Of a DNA stretch of 64,000 nucleotides, positions 34,442-46,880 are shown piece after piece. A model generated the notes under the pieces. It saw nothing but the letters and a program-made list of their open reading frames with translations, ran no database searches and was not told the DNA's origin. This stretch comes from Coriaria nepalensis (lineage: Eukaryota; Streptophyta; Magnoliopsida; Cucurbitales; Coriariaceae), in contig CP114484.1 in the NCBI GenBank assembly GCA_027186245.1, forward strand, positions 13,154,001 through 13,218,000. The letters are read 5' to 3'. The translations under genes were made by a program, and so were the position numbers. Every line of letters begins with the position of its first letter. Position 1 is the stretch's first letter.

Positions 34442-36268
34442 CTACGTAGCTTTCTTCTTGATATCATCTATCAATCTGGTTGCACTCGATAGAACATCCT
34501 CACCCGGATTTCTACATTTAGCAAGTTCTCTAGGATCATTGCATTCTTTCAATATATCATACATTGCTTCTGCCTTCTGCACTATGGATATTCTCCTTGC
34601 CCGTGGAGAATCATCGATCCCGCTATATGTGTTAGGCAGATTTTTGGAATGAGGAAGTAGAGACATCATAGCTTGTAGTTTACGTGCCATATCATTCAAC
34701 CCCAGTTTCTTCAATTCATCATTCAATCTTTGAAAAGTAAGATATTGCGGAACTACTCCCCTTCGAACCATGTCCTCAAACATTTCAAAAGCTTCTCTAA
34801 GTTGGTGCAGTTTGATAAGCAAATGAATCAACATAGTACTTGTGGCTAAGTCCATATCATATCCTCTATCTTTCATTTCCTTACTAACTCTAAGAGCCAT
34901 ATCCAGTCTCTCCTCCTCATAGAACATCTTCAACAGAAGGTGGTACGTAAGCCGATCCGGGTCGTGGCCAGATTCAATCATCTTGTCGTAAAGGTTCATC
35001 CCTTCCTCAATTTTTCCACATCTAGAGAAGTACCTAAAAAAGTAGTTATATGTTGTAGAGGTAGGTGAAAATCCCCTACTTATCATCATCTTGAGAATCT
35101 TACTAGCTCCTTTGAGATCTCCTGCCTTACAAAAACCCTTAACAAGAGAATTAAAAGTAGATAGATTGGGACCTTGTTCTGAAATGGAAAACCGCTCTAG
35201 CATTCCCATTGCCTCCTTAAACCTCCCTGCTTCCCCAAGAGCATCAACTATGGGATTATATACAATTGCATTCGGCTTGATACCTTCTCTTCTCATCTCA
35301 TCGACTAATTCAATGGCTATCTCGGCTCGACGCATTCTACAGTATCCTTCCACAAGTGTACCATATGTCACAACAGTTGGTTTTACATTCATTCTTTTCA
35401 TCTCTGCCCAAAGCCTTTCGGCATGTTTGAGCTTCCTCGATCGAAACCATCCGTTTAAAAGTATGTTATAGACCCGATTTGATGGAGCCCACGAAGGGTC
35501 TAAGCCCCTTTTCCTATCCAAATATTCAGAAGCTGTCCTAACATGGCCTTCCTTTGAGAGGCAATCCAACAGAATCTCAAACAGACTATTTGTATTGGAT
35601 TCAGGGATCAAACTATGATTACTCGCGTACTCAAAAGTCCGAATTGCAGGTTGGACCATACCTGCACGAGCGTACCTCCTAATCAAAATTGCAAACACAT
35701 CGACCGTAACCAATTTGGATTTCTCATCATTTTCATGGACCTGATGAAGAACTAGAGACCAAGCTGAATCAAATTCCCTCGCTTTTGTAAGCATGTCGAT
35801 CATGGAGCTGAAAAGTGTAGGAGAGGGCAGAAAACCAGGTTTCTTCTCAGCCCAGAGAAAGAGCGAGTGAAGCAATTTGGGAGAAGAATCGAGGTGATCG
35901 AATATAGCTTGTAAGAGATTCGAATCCGGAATGACTCCGGTTTGGTCCAGAGCACTATCAAGTTCTGGACCGCCAGAAGTGCTTGGGTCGGTGAGAAGGT
36001 TTGTAATGACGGAGAAGCCATTTTGTGCCAATTCTGATTCAGCGGGAGATTTAGGGTTAGGATTAAGTTTTGGATCAGGTGAAGAGCAAGGGAGATGGGG
36101 TAAATGAGCCGACTTGATGAAGCGATTCGCAGGGACGGAATGCCGTGACAAGCCTGAGGTGGAGAACAATCGCAGAGTGGAAGTAGCAATGCTAGGGTTA
36201 GGATTTGGTTTTGGTTTGAAGAGGAGGATGGTTAGAGAAAGTAAGTGACGGGGTTTCAGAGAGGGCAT
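34442..36268 (-). CDS. P-type pentatricopeptide repeat protein, probably organellar
   Basis: An intronless gene of 608 residues, as is usual for plant PPR genes. PPR proteins bind organellar RNA through 35-residue helical repeats. The N-terminal 50 residues are basic and rich in serine and leucine (MPSLKPRHLLSLTILLFKP), which suits a mitochondrial presequence. Repeats run from about residue 150 to 520, for example VVTYGTLVEGYCRMRR and STFNSLVKGFCKAGDL. No E or DYW extension is visible. The start at 36268 is the first ATG; the frame continues upstream without one. By memory it resembles At5g11310 (SOAR1), which also sits next to an A2 cyclin and a YUCCA gene in Arabidopsis; that match is tentative. 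It converges on LEUNIG. Confidence 0.88.
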   Translation of the reverse strand: MPSLKPRHLLSLTILLFKPKPNPNPSIATSTLRLFSTSGLSRHSVPANRFIKSAHLPHLPCSSPDPKLNPNPKSPAESELAQNGFSVITNLLTDPSTSGGPELDSALDQTGVIPDSNLLQAIFDHLDSSPKLLHSLFLWAEKKPGFLPSPTLFSSMIDMLTKAREFDSAWSLVLHQVHENDEKSKLVTVDVFAILIRRYARAGMVQPAIRTFEYASNHSLIPESNTNSLFEILLDCLSKEGHVRTASEYLDRKRGLDPSWAPSNRVYNILLNGWFRSRKLKHAERLWAEMKRMNVKPTVVTYGTLVEGYCRMRRAEIAIELVDEMRREGIKPNAIVYNPIVDALGEAGRFKEAMGMLERFSISEQGPNLSTFNSLVKGFCKAGDLKGASKILKMMISRGFSPTSTTYNYFFRYFSRCGKIEEGMNLYDKMIESGHDPDRLTYHLLLKMFYEEERLDMALRVSKEMKDRGYDMDLATSTMLIHLLIKLHQLREAFEMFEDMVRRGVVPQYLTFQRLNDELKKLGLNDMARKLQAMMSLLPHSKNLPNTYSGIDDSPRARRISIVQKAEAMYDILKECNDPRELAKCRNPGEDVLSSATRLIDDIKKKAT

Positions 36269-38808
36269 TAGGGTTTTAGACGAGAGAAGATCAAACAAAG
36301 AAGAAGAAGATGAAGACGAATCAGCCGCGAGTGAGTGGGAGAACGAACGGAAGTTACAGTTAACTTTGCCTGGAGCGTTGGGCCAAAATTACGAGCCCAT
36401 AGGAAGACATGGGCTTCTTTTGCACCAAGAGGCCCGAGCCCATGTCCACCTATGGACCCAATCATCAGGTTTTTCTAGCCCGAAGGCCTTCATGGCACAA
36501 TAAATGTACACAGGCTTATAGTAGTTATACTCAATTAAGACTTTTTTTTTTTGGCCGAAGTTATATATATAACACAAATTTTAAATCACAACTTAATAAG
36601 ATTGAAAATTTCTTTACAATTTTAATTATATATTAATATATTTAATATTATATTAATTTTTATATATATTTAAAATAAATCGATTTATTTTAAAAATATA
36701 ATTTATTTTATTAATTTTCGAAATATCAAGCGATTTTTCCACAAAATATTCTTTTAATAAAGTAGTAGAATGGAGTTGGAGCTTTTTTTTTTTTTTGTTT
36801 TTTTTTTTTTGGCGCTTGTGAGGCTATGGATTGGGTAATAATTTTTCCTGGCACTTTTCATGTCAAATGTATTTGCTTTTTTCCCTCAATGTCAAACACA
36901 CACTTTCACTCATATCTTTTTTTGCTCCTTTTCACAATTCAAACCTAACATTATCACATCTATATTTTGAAACAACCGACACCAACACCATTAATGAAAC
37001 AACACAAATCCGACCCGAATGCACATTTTTTAACCATCCATTTAGTAACATCACATTTTTTGGTTGCTGATAAAACAAGCAAAGTGATGATTTCTTTATG
37101 AATTTGAAAAATGGGCTAAAATGGTATGACAGCCCCCAACTGTTTTAAATCAATTCAATAAGGGCTCATTTAAATATTATGTATTCATTTCTTTAGAAAC
37201 AGTAAATTAAAGGAAACAAATTTAAATTAATTTTGAAAAATAAAAAAAATAAAAATCATATGGGTGGTCACGTGACCCCCCTTTCTCTTCTTGACAGGGT
37301 GGCTTATCATGATTGGGTTCAGAGTAACGTACTCGGGCACCACCCGTATGAGATAGGAATTAGGAACCATCACGATCACATGCATAAAGGGTCCCAAAAA
37401 AAAAAAAAATGTATATAAAATTAAAATATTTAAAAAAAGGAAAAAAGACGCTCCAGGTAAATATCCAGAATTGCCCCTCAACCATTTAGAAGTTCAAACT
37501 GTGCCTCCGTCCCGCTTGCGCTCCTCCTCCTCCTCTCTCTTTACATCAACGAGAGAGCCCCCTTGCCTGTTCGTTTCAGACAGTCCCTTTCTCTCTCGCT
37601 CCTTCACGCACTCTGGAGAGCTCCTCAGCAGTCTTTCCTGAAGCTATCGGAGCTCCCAGAGAAACAGTAAGCTCAGCTTTTTCTTTCTCTCTCTTCCTCA
37701 CACTATCTCTGATGACTGCATTTTAGCTAATACTGTGCTTGAAACTCGCCGCGCTGTAGTTCCTAGGTTTTGGATCTGCAGTGAGCTGCAGATTTGTTCG
37801 AAACTATGATCTGCATCTTCAGTTTCGCTGTTAAAATCTGCTAGAGCGATCTGTTGTCAAGAACATGACTGTCTCTTTGATGTTTTTGACCTGTATTTTC
37901 TTCTTATTCTGCTTCTGAATTGCGCATTTCTTCAAGCACATTGCGAACTGTTGGATCCGTACGTGTAGCCTGTCATTTTATCCTTTATTTTGTAGCTTAT
38001 ATGTGAAAATGTTTTAGTCCAAACGTTGAAGAACTTGATTGTCTTGTTATCAATGGTGTTCTCTCTCTCTATAGTGACATGGGGGACGTGGTCGGTTGAG
38101 CTTCTTTTTTCGAATTGCGTTTGCTGAGTTTATTGATTATACATTGAAAAATTTTGGTTCTGCCTCTACCTTTCGTGGTGTACTGATATTTCTAATGCTG
38201 TTGCGATATGCGTTTCTTTTAGTAGTTGACCAATTTTCTGTTTGGTCACTGAGAAAATGCTTAGACGTTCAAAGTGAACAGATATTTTAGAAAATTCTTC
38301 TCGATTTACCTCTTTCTTTTTTCTAATTTTCAGCAAGACAATTGACTCTTTTTTTCCTGGAGTTGACTTATTTCAGAAAATGCTAACGAAAAGCTAAGAT
38401 AAGATTTGCCGTATTTGTCCTTTCCCTTTCTATTTTCTTGGAAACCAAACACACTGCTATAGTCTCGTCCCGCTGGTCTTGATCCAACATGATTGTGCTT
38501 GCATTTTGTAGAATCAACGCCCTCCCTCATATTAATGGGTGTATGGTCTCTAAAAGAGAATCTCTTGAGTGACGCTGAAGGACTTATTTTACACTTTTCA
38601 TTCTGTTTCAAGGAAATTCCTTTAGTTGTTATTCTCTTTTCTGAGTTATCAAATATGGCACATGTGCTTATCTTTGTTTCCAGCTTAAATAGTGGCCTTC
38701 TCTTCATAAAGCATATTATCTGATATTCAACTCGTGAAAGGGATGCAGGTCCAATGAAATAAATTCTAATTTGAAGCCGTGGATTGCTCATATACAAGGC
38801 AAGCAAAC
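36269..38808. other. Divergent spacer between PPR and cyclin genes, with cyclin leader
   Basis: No coding gene. Low-complexity A/T and T runs occur around 36540-36830. A pyrimidine-rich, CT-repeat section at 37500-37660 looks like the cyclin transcript start and leader. It is followed by a probable donor (AAACA|GTAAGC near 37667), suggesting a 5' untranslated intron of about 1 kb ending shortly before the ATG at 38809. Confidence 0.5.
37267..37276. promoter_or_regulatory. Perfect G-box palindrome GTCACGTGAC
   Basis: A ten-base perfect palindrome with CACGTG core lies about 250 bp before the probable cyclin leader. G-boxes bind bZIP and bHLH factors. Use at this site is inferred from sequence and position only. 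Confidence 0.45.
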
Positions 38809-41800
38809 ATGAATAAAGAAAATTCGGATGCCAAAGCCGACAAGCCTACTGGGAGAATCACACGAGCACGGGCTAGAGCCTTGAGCACAGTAGGAGGGAA
38901 AGTTCACCCCTCGAAATGTTCTATTGTAGGTCAGAAGTGTGAACTCCGAGGAAACTCTAAAAGAGCAGCATCGGATGTGAGTAAACTTGCTGGGATTTCC
39001 ACTGCTTGTCTTCAGCATAAGAAAAGGGCAGTACTTAAAGATGTAACGAACATCTGCTCCGAAGATTCTTACATGAAGTGTATCGGTGCTTCTAAGGTTC
39101 AGGTAGAAGCCAAACTCCATTCAGTTTTCCAACAGTGCATACAACGCTATTTTATCGTTGATTGATGTGAACAAACAAAAGTTTGCTAATTTGTCCATCT
39201 TTGCTGCATAATCTGAACTACTCTATTGGTCTTGCTGGTTTGCAGACTACCAAGCAGGTCCTAAGAGGTCCTGCAAACATGGTGCCAAATATCTCTGTAA
39301 AAAGTTCACGAGTGCATGATGATGCAAAGGAAAAATTAGCTGAAGATTTGTCCAAAATAAAGGTGGTGGAATCACAAGAGTTTAAAATAGAAGCGAAGAG
39401 TGAAACGGGAAGTTTGTGTGAAAGCATCGGGCGATCTGGTGTAGCAGTTTTTATGCATCCTATGCCTGCAAAACCACAATTCCCTAAGCATAGAGGTTTG
39501 TGCTCAGCTTCAAAACTCTTAGTGAAGAAATGTGAAAGTAATACGGTTTGACTCGCTAAATGGTACACCGGCTCAAACAGGATTTTTTTTTTTCTTTTTC
39601 CATCATTTTTGTCCGAAATGAAAATTTATTGCATTGTAGCTTCATTAGAAAGAGTATCTTCACTCAAAAGATCTTTTTTATGATATGGTAATCTTCATCT
39701 TTTTGGAGTCTTTTCATAAAACCAGTTACACGGAAGATAAACTGTTTCACTTATGGTTGAGATATTGTGAACTGCACTACTCTGTTTTCATGTATCTAAA
39801 AGCCGAATATGACGCCGTCTGATTACATGCTGCAGATGAAGATATGGTTTGCGAGAAATTAGGAATCTCTGAAGACCCAGGAATCGTTAACATTGACAAA
39901 AACTCAGAAGATACCCAAGCATGTTGCTTATATGCCCCTGAGATATACAATAGAATTCGTCTCACAGAGGTTTGTGATTCATGATTAGTTCTCTAGACTT
40001 AGGGAAGAAAAAGCACCAAAACTGCAAGCTATTGTTTGGAAATTTTAAAATAGGTTTTGAAACGGGTTTTGAGAAAAACATATTTTTGGTGTATATATTA
40101 AAATATTTTAATTTTTAATAATTATAAAAAAATATTTTTTAAAATTTTAAAATTATATTTTTTTTTCTTTTTTCTTCAATTTCATGTCGCGCTGTAAAAA
40201 AAAAAAACAGCAAGCTCCTAATTAATCTAAGATAAAAATTTAACATAATTTAAAATATTATCCCATCCATAAATAGTACTACATCTTTTAAATATGAAAC
40301 ACATTTCAAAACACTTCCTCAAACAACACTTAAATATTTTATACAGCGACTTATGTAATCGATCCTAAAAATTGTTCTCTCCTTTCCCAGCTTGATCATA
40401 GGGCATCAACGAATTATATGGAAAAGCTGCAAATAGATATCACAGCAAGCATGCGGGGAATTCTAGTTGACTGGCTTGTGGAGGTTAGTGTCATCGCCAT
40501 GGACTTTGCAGTTCGCTGCATTGGCACTTTTTTTTTACCATTCACGATAAAGGGAAACATGATTACATGTTGACCACCAAGAAAATATATATAACTACTC
40601 ATGCTTGTTGGTTCTCAAAGGACACCCGGACTCATATTCGTCCAAGTATGGATTTCGTGTTAGTAGATTCATTATTCTTAAGAGTCTCAATGATATATAA
40701 TATAACTAGATCTATTTTCTATCGGTTCGAACTCTTAAGATAATCTTTAACTTAACATGATATTAGAGCTGAGTTCTTAAGTTCTCGAGTTCAAATCACG
40801 GTATATTTATATATAACATGCTTCTTGGACTTTGTCTGCTATTTATTTATACGTGCAAAGCCCATATTATTATGGACTTGTCCGTGAGGAGAGTGTTAAG
40901 AAGAGTCTCAATAATAAATAACATAATTGGACTCGTTTTCAATTAATTCAAATTTTTAAAACAATTGGTAACTTAACACTTACCTATGTTGTTTGACGGC
41001 CTACCAGTTTTTTTCCAGGTCTCTGAAGAGTATAAGCTGGTTCCTGATACACTTTACCTCACGGTGAATCTCACCGATCGATTTCTTTCTAAGAATCATA
41101 TTGGAAAGCAAAGACTTCAGCTTCTTGGTGTAACATGCATGCTAATTGCCTCGTAAGTCTGGTAATTGTTGCCGTGCTATGAGATAAGATGCAAGTTGAT
41201 GTGAATTGCTTTAGGATGATATTGTATAACAGTGAAATCAAAGTCGAATTGCTTGAATTCAGTACATGCCAGACGGCATATACATATTATATAACATTGG
41301 AGTTGTCTAACGAGTGCTCTCTTTTCCTCTTTGTTTTCAAGAAAGTATGAAGAAATCTGTGCCCCACGGGTGGAGGAATTTTGCTTTATTACAGACAGTA
41401 CTTACACAAAAACAGAGGTATTTTCTTGGTTGTTTGGTATTTCCATTTATGACTGCCATATTCGGGTTGGGTTGTCCAGATAGCAGTTTATGGTATATGG
41501 CAAGAGCACAAAATCTAATTGAAAGTAAAATTCTGTGTCATAGCGTCATATAAATGTCAGTCATCTGATATGGCAGGTATTAGAAATGGAGAGTAGAATC
41601 TTAAACTTACTGCATTGTCAGCTCTCTGTTCCCACAACAAAAACATTTCTCAGGTATTATTAAACTCATCGTCTCTTATAGACTGTGAATTGGAGTGCAA
41701 AATGCCATCTTAATGTGACATGCTAAAAGTCAATTTCTGTTTCTAGGAGGTACGTTCAAGCAGCACAGGTTACTTATAAGGTATTCTAGATGGTTTTCCT

Positions 41801-42668
41801 TTTCTCTTGTTTAACAAATGGAAATTCGAGTTTACCGAAAGAGTAATCTGATAAGCTGCCATCAGGTTCCTTGCGAAGAACTCGAGTTTTTGGCAAACTA
41901 CTTAGCAGAGTTGACTCTTGTTGAGTACAGCTTCCTAGAGTTCCTTCCCTCTCTTATAGCTGCTTCTGCAGTGTTCCTTGCCAGATGGACTCTTAACCAA
42001 TCAAATCACCCATGGGTCAGTGCTTGCTTGAGCCTCTATGGTCCTCATTTCATATTATTCTAGCATTGTTTCTCTTTAATGGGAATTTAATTGTGAAGGA
42101 ATTTTTCATGTTTTTGCTAGCAGAATCCTACTCTACAGCACTATACCAGTTATAAAGCTTCTGAGCTGAAAACTACAGTCCTTGCCCTGGAAGATTTGCA
42201 ACTCAACACTAACTGCTCCTCCCTCATCGCTGTACGCCAGAAGTATCGACAAGAAAAGGTTATATCTACTTCACTTTCATCTACCTTATCAGCTTGATCC
42301 TTGAACCACTTTTTTTTTTTATCAATATTGAGGGTCCGATTGGCAACAGATTTCAAATGCAAAAATCAATTTTTTCAGATGCCAATCATATTTGATAGCT
42401 GTTTTTTTTTTTTATTTTTTAAAATTCATTTTTTTAAAACGGTGAAAAATCAATATTAGAAGAATAATAATGTAATTTTGTTTTTCCCAACTACAAAAAT
42501 AATTTTTTGTAATTATTATGCAAAACGTTAATAAGAATTGAATTTTAAAAATTATTACCAATCGGGCCAGTTTTCTAATTTGTTATTGTTATATAACAGT
42601 TCAAGTGTGTAGCGGTTTTCACCTCCTCACAGTCCGCACTATCAATTTTTTCTGAAGATCATAGTTAG
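38809..42668 (+). CDS. CYCA2: A2-type mitotic cyclin
   Basis: A-type cyclins activate cyclin-dependent kinases in S phase to early mitosis. Eleven exons give 495 residues: 38809-39102, 39246-39537, 39836-39969, 40391-40483, 41019-41152, 41342-41417, 41577-41653, 41747-41780, 41866-42015, 42124-42258 and 42600-42668. The N-terminus has the A2 signature ([17 protein letters not shown]) and a destruction box RAVLKDVTN at residues 73-81. The cyclin N box carries [12 protein letters not shown] and the KYEE(I/M)..P motif. The C-terminal box has [26 protein letters not shown]. Introns after 39969, 40483 and 42258 contain transposon relics. A start at 38809 gives the conserved N-terminus. The last exon is short, and its final residues past FKCVA are less conserved. 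Closest by memory to Arabidopsis CYCA2;1 to CYCA2;4. Confidence 0.92.
40031..40327. mobile_element. Probable MITE in cyclin intron 3
   Basis: About 297 bp whose ends are imperfect inverted repeats: ATTGTTTGG...GGTTTTGAAACGGGTTTT on the left and AAACACATTTCAAAACACTT..CAAACAAC on the right. The middle is A/T-rich and non-coding. No clear target duplication was found. The end pattern recalls hAT-type MITEs. Confidence 0.5.
40658..40978 (+). mobile_element. TRIM-like miniature LTR element in cyclin intron 4
   Basis: A 321-bp element with direct terminal repeats at 40658-40757 and 40894-40978, both TGTTA...CTTAACA and sharing AAGAGTCTCAAT and TAACTTAACA. Right after the left repeat comes TGATATTAGAGCT, close to the initiator-methionine tRNA primer site TGGTATCAGAGC. 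A purine run GTGAGGAGAG stands just before the right repeat. These are the landmarks of a terminal-repeat retrotransposon in miniature. The repeats have diverged and I see no target duplication, so the insertion is old. Confidence 0.68.
42331..42570. mobile_element. Probable hAT-type MITE in cyclin intron 10
   Basis: A 240-bp block starts AGGGTCCGATTGGCAACA and ends TTACCAATCGGGCCAG, an imperfect inverted pair with shared core CCGATTGG. The interior is A/T-rich and non-coding. No 8-bp target duplication could be confirmed. Confidence 0.6.
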
Positions 42669-43327
42669 TCGAATGCTGATGAATAAGGACATTTATGCTA
42701 TTCCGATGCTGATCATCTTACTTAACCCCAACCACGACGATGGGGCCAGGAAAGAAACCCCCGTAATAATTTTTACTATTACTGTTACTGTTATGATTAT
42801 ACTCTCCCAAATTGTAAGTTGTTGTAACATCTTACTTAGCTCCTGGTACTTCCAGATGTCTCCTCTCTTTGTAACCTAGGTTTTAGGGCATGCCAGTCTT
42901 AAGTTGTATCAAAAACTTTTGTATGAAATGTAAGTTAACGAAGAAGGCTCGCCTGCATTGATGTCAGTCGTAATTGTTTTTGTTGCTCTGGTTCATCACC
43001 CCCAGTTCAAAGTTGTAAGGCAAAAATAACAGATACTTTACTACTTGACCAAACAAAATAAGACAAACCATAAGAAAATTACAACACTAAAGTCATCTTC
43101 CAAAGCCCACTCACATGACCATCCAGGCCATTTACGACTACCTTAAATGGCGGGCTCGAGCCTCCACTACTACGCCTACAGGCTACAGTTACATTGACTA
43201 ATGACTAGTTAGGTCTAAATCAATCAACACTGTTAGGAACCTAGCAAAAGTTGCCCCTTATTGTTTGCTTTGCATGCATAAAGATCAACAGGGAAAGAAG
43301 AAAACAATGACCCAAACAAGCTCTTGT
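42669..43327. other. Convergent spacer between cyclin and PP2A genes
   Basis: 659 bp expected to hold the two 3' untranslated regions. I see no gene or repeat. Confidence 0.5.
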
Positions 43328-44942
43328 TTAGCAGGCTGTGGTGGTTGGCCATGGAGTTACCAAGACGGCAGTTTTTTCGGTTATGGGCCGGAGACTAGCT
43401 GCATTCTCCAGCCGCTCCCAGGCTTGCTTTCTTTTTTCTGCTGCCAAGTTTACCCTTTCCTCTTCATCCTTAAAGTGAGCATAGCAGGATAGGAACAGCT
43501 CACCGTCCATCTCCATGAACATCTGTCTGACATTTAGAGAGTAGTGGAGAACTACTTGGTTCCAATGTTTCTGAGCATTCCTCTCCAAGGTAGGTAATAT
43601 GATTGGCAGTATCACTCTACGGTTATGGGCTATCAAGTTGAGTATATGGTCATTGTTCCACAGTAGAAGAGCCCTTTCTGCCACCTGAAACAATTGGCAT
43701 TTCATTAATATGGCATTATGTGAAATGAACGATCATTAACTGATTTGTAGCAAAAGAAAAAAAAAACAAGTGTACCTGGAAGTGGAAACTATTAATGCAG
43801 CATCCGATCCGTAAGAACAGTGGAACCATTATTTGTTGGAATTCAAACATGTTAGCTGCTTCCAAGATTTCTTCCAACTCACCTAGAAACATTACCTCTT
43901 TCTGACTATTTGTTACAGGCCAGTATTTCAACAGCCCCTCTATCACAACACTAACCAACCTCGGGTCCTTCTTTATGAACTCCATCATACAGTACGACAG
44001 CTGTTGGAAGTAAACCCCCATAGATTTTGGCTTATGCAACGGAATCAAGACTCTCCACAAGAAGATCTTGTATTCCTCTTTGACGGGTACTGCAAACCCA
44101 CAAATTATACTCCCAAATATCTCCAACAGCTCATAAATTCCATTGTGTTTCTCAGTCTCGAATACAAATCGGTAAAATATGTTATTGATAGATTTACGGA
44201 TAAAAGGCCTGTGTACCATGAACTTGCCATAAATCCTATGCAGAATAGTCTTCACACATTCTCTTTCTCTGGGGTCCTCTGAGTCAAACAAGTCGAGCAA
44301 TCTCAAAATGAATGAATGCTCTATATACCTCTTAGCTACCTTAGCATCAAGGCTAGGAGAATGGATAAAATTTAGCAATAGTTCATACACAAGCTGTAAA
44401 TGGGGCCAAGCAGGATCGAACATTGGCTCTTCATCATCATTCTCATGACTACTCCCACTCTTGTTAGATCGGTAATTAGGAGGGAAAACCCTAAACAAGT
44501 TAACAGCACACATTCTGCAAACTGCTAGGATCGATGGTTCACTGAATTTCATTGACCCAGAAGCTACAAAATCCACAAGTTCAAGCAGGGTCTGCTTCTT
44601 AATATCTTTCTCTATGGAATCCTTTCCAGGGTCAGTAAAATCAAAGGTTTCGCAACAAAGGTTTAGCTTGCCTATGAAAAGGTTCATCTTATCAGCACTG
44701 CGCACATCTTTGAATGGAACTAAGGGATCCATCCCGGCCTCGACACTGGCCGGAAAAACAGCTGAAGAACAGCGTTTCATGGAGTTTGATCGGACGGATA
44801 TATATCTTTCACAGCTTGACCTTGGGGTGTCATCATGGATGGATTCTGTCGAGCTGCTTAGGCTGCTGGAAAGATGTGATTTTGGCGAGGAGTCTGATTT
44901 CAAAGATTTCCGAGGCAGTTTACTGAACAATTGCTTCAGCAT
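43328..44942 (-). CDS. PP2A B56/B' regulatory subunit, kappa-like
   Basis: B56/B' subunits choose substrates and location for the protein phosphatase 2A trimer. Two exons, 43776-44942 and 43328-43684 on the minus strand, give 507 residues, a normal length. The variable N-terminus ([13 protein letters not shown], then a serine-rich linker) precedes the conserved B56 fold. That fold begins near residue 70 (PLVPFKDV) and includes [57 protein letters not shown] and the C-terminal [10 protein letters not shown] and [11 protein letters not shown]. The ATG at 44942 is used because the frame above it offers only a non-ATG codon. A probable 5' untranslated intron donor is seen on the minus strand near 45414. 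By memory closest to Arabidopsis B' kappa. Confidence 0.95.
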
Positions 44943-46880
44943 GGTTGAATCACCCCACAAATACACAATCCCGGATCAAAAGTCCATAGGGGCCCAATTT
45001 GATAATTAGAAAATTACACAAACCAGGAAGAGAGATGAAGAACCCTAGATCTTGGTCATGAAGATGAGTGAAAATGCAAAACAATGTATGAGATCTCTAT
45101 CACAGAAACCACTAAAAAAAGCACGAGATTGCCAAGAATAATACTGAAAATACCAGATCCCAGCAGGTGCTAGCTCGTAGTGCTGAAATTCTAATACTTT
45201 AACAGGAAAAATCTTCAGGTTCTCTGTAGCCAGAAGCTCACTTGAGAAGCACGTTTAGCTCAAATTAATGGTAACAGAGAAAGAAAGAGGAAATTCACTC
45301 TGCAGGGTTTCTTAGCAACGAGCAACTCAATCCTCCGTCACTGACAGAAAATAGATTCCAAAAAAAAAATGCAGAAGAGCGGAGCTGTACACATTCGAGA
45401 AGAACAACTCACCTCTTAATGGAGATGCCACGGTTTTTGGTTCATCACTTTCTTTCTCGTAGCTGAGAAAATTTTGGCTGTTTTTTTCCTCCTTCCTTTT
45501 CTCGGTAAAATGTCAGTGCTTGTGACTGATGATGATAATCTAAAATATCTATTATAAATAACAATAAGCCTCTTCAAATTCTAATAAAATTTAATGAAAA
45601 ATATAATATTTAGATTTATTTCAAAACCTTTTTATTTATTTATTTACATTTATAATTAAAAATATTATTTCATAATTAATAATATTATTTATGTGATTTA
45701 TATGTCAATATTTAGATATGCACAAAGCTTTGGAACCCATCTCTTTTTTGATATTTGTCTTCAAATACGATTCAGATTGTTCTTGTAGAGATGAAAGGGA
45801 TAAAGGTGTGTTTGGTTACTTTACTTGCATCATTGGTTTTGTAATTTAGTTATGGATGATCTACTAAGATCTTATAAGTAACCTGAATTTTTTCATATTT
45901 TATTATCTGTATTTATTTAATTATTTTCTTACTTATTATTTTTATTTTCTAATGTTTATAATGTGTCGACAGGTTGAAGGATTCAATATTTAGGATTGTA
46001 CGCGGACTTTGGCGCTTGTGTTGTGAAACTTAGAGCTGAGACCACCGGAGGGGGGGGGGGGTAAATTGATAGTTGGCGTGAGAATTACGGTTTCTTTCCC
46101 CGTCTGGAGGCTTCTGATGCTCTGCCAGGAATTGAATCCCGTCTCTTGGTTTTCACCATTTTAATTATCATTTCGACATGTATACATGATTACTCTCACG
46201 CGATTGAGCCAGGCGATGATGGTTCTGAACTGATTCGGTTCAATTCTGCTGCTTGGGTATTCCTCCTATCGGCTCCGATAATTGTTCCGCACCTACTCCA
46301 ATCTTGGAAATTCAACTTTTTTTTTTATACCCAATTTGGTATGTTCCCTCTCCATTCCTGAATTATACATGTACATGTATGTTTTCTGGGTGTTATTGGA
46401 CAGGGATTTTGGAAATCGGTTGATCTTTGTGTGGTTTTGTGGAGTTTTTGGAGTGGGGATTGTTTGAGTATGTGATTGTTTGTGTGTTGAATCGTTAATC
46501 GAGATGGTAAAATGTCTCTTTTTGTGGTTTTGGATTATTTATCATCTTGGAATTTTTATCTCATTAAAAACCAAAATTTCCCTTTGATGAGGAAAAAGAG
46601 GAAGAGGAAATGGTTCATTTATATAATATTGTCTGCTATTTCTTCTTCCCAGGATCTGATTATGGTACTCTGGATTTAAAAAGATTGAAAATCATAAATT
46701 TCTACAGGTCTTGCTGTGTCAAATAAATTAAGTCTAACAGTCTAGCAAATCTGAACACACAGCTTGAGTTCATGACAGGAGCCGGACTTGGGATGGGGAC
46801 TGTTTAACACGGGACATGAAGGGAATGTTTTTGTTCTAGTTTTTCCATGCTTTCTCTACCCCTTTGGTTTCTGGACGTAG
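44943..46880. other. Divergent spacer between PP2A B' and RING genes
   Basis: Contains the leader and promoter of the PP2A gene (to about 45500), an AT-rich middle, a run of twelve G near 46050, and likely leader sequence of the RING gene from about 46000. No coding gene was supported. A 71-codon frame at 46146 has no recognisable content. Confidence 0.5.

Noticed and set aside
35091..35471. 126-codon plus-strand frame
   Set aside because: It lies antisense inside the PPR repeats and has no recognisable content of its own.
38096..38290. 64-codon frame upstream of the cyclin
   Set aside because: It lies inside the probable 5' untranslated intron and shows no conserved content.
40775..40800. 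tRNA-like B-box sequence (GTTC.AGTTCAAATC)
   Set aside because: No A-box or cloverleaf around it; it lies just inside the TRIM element, next to the primer site.
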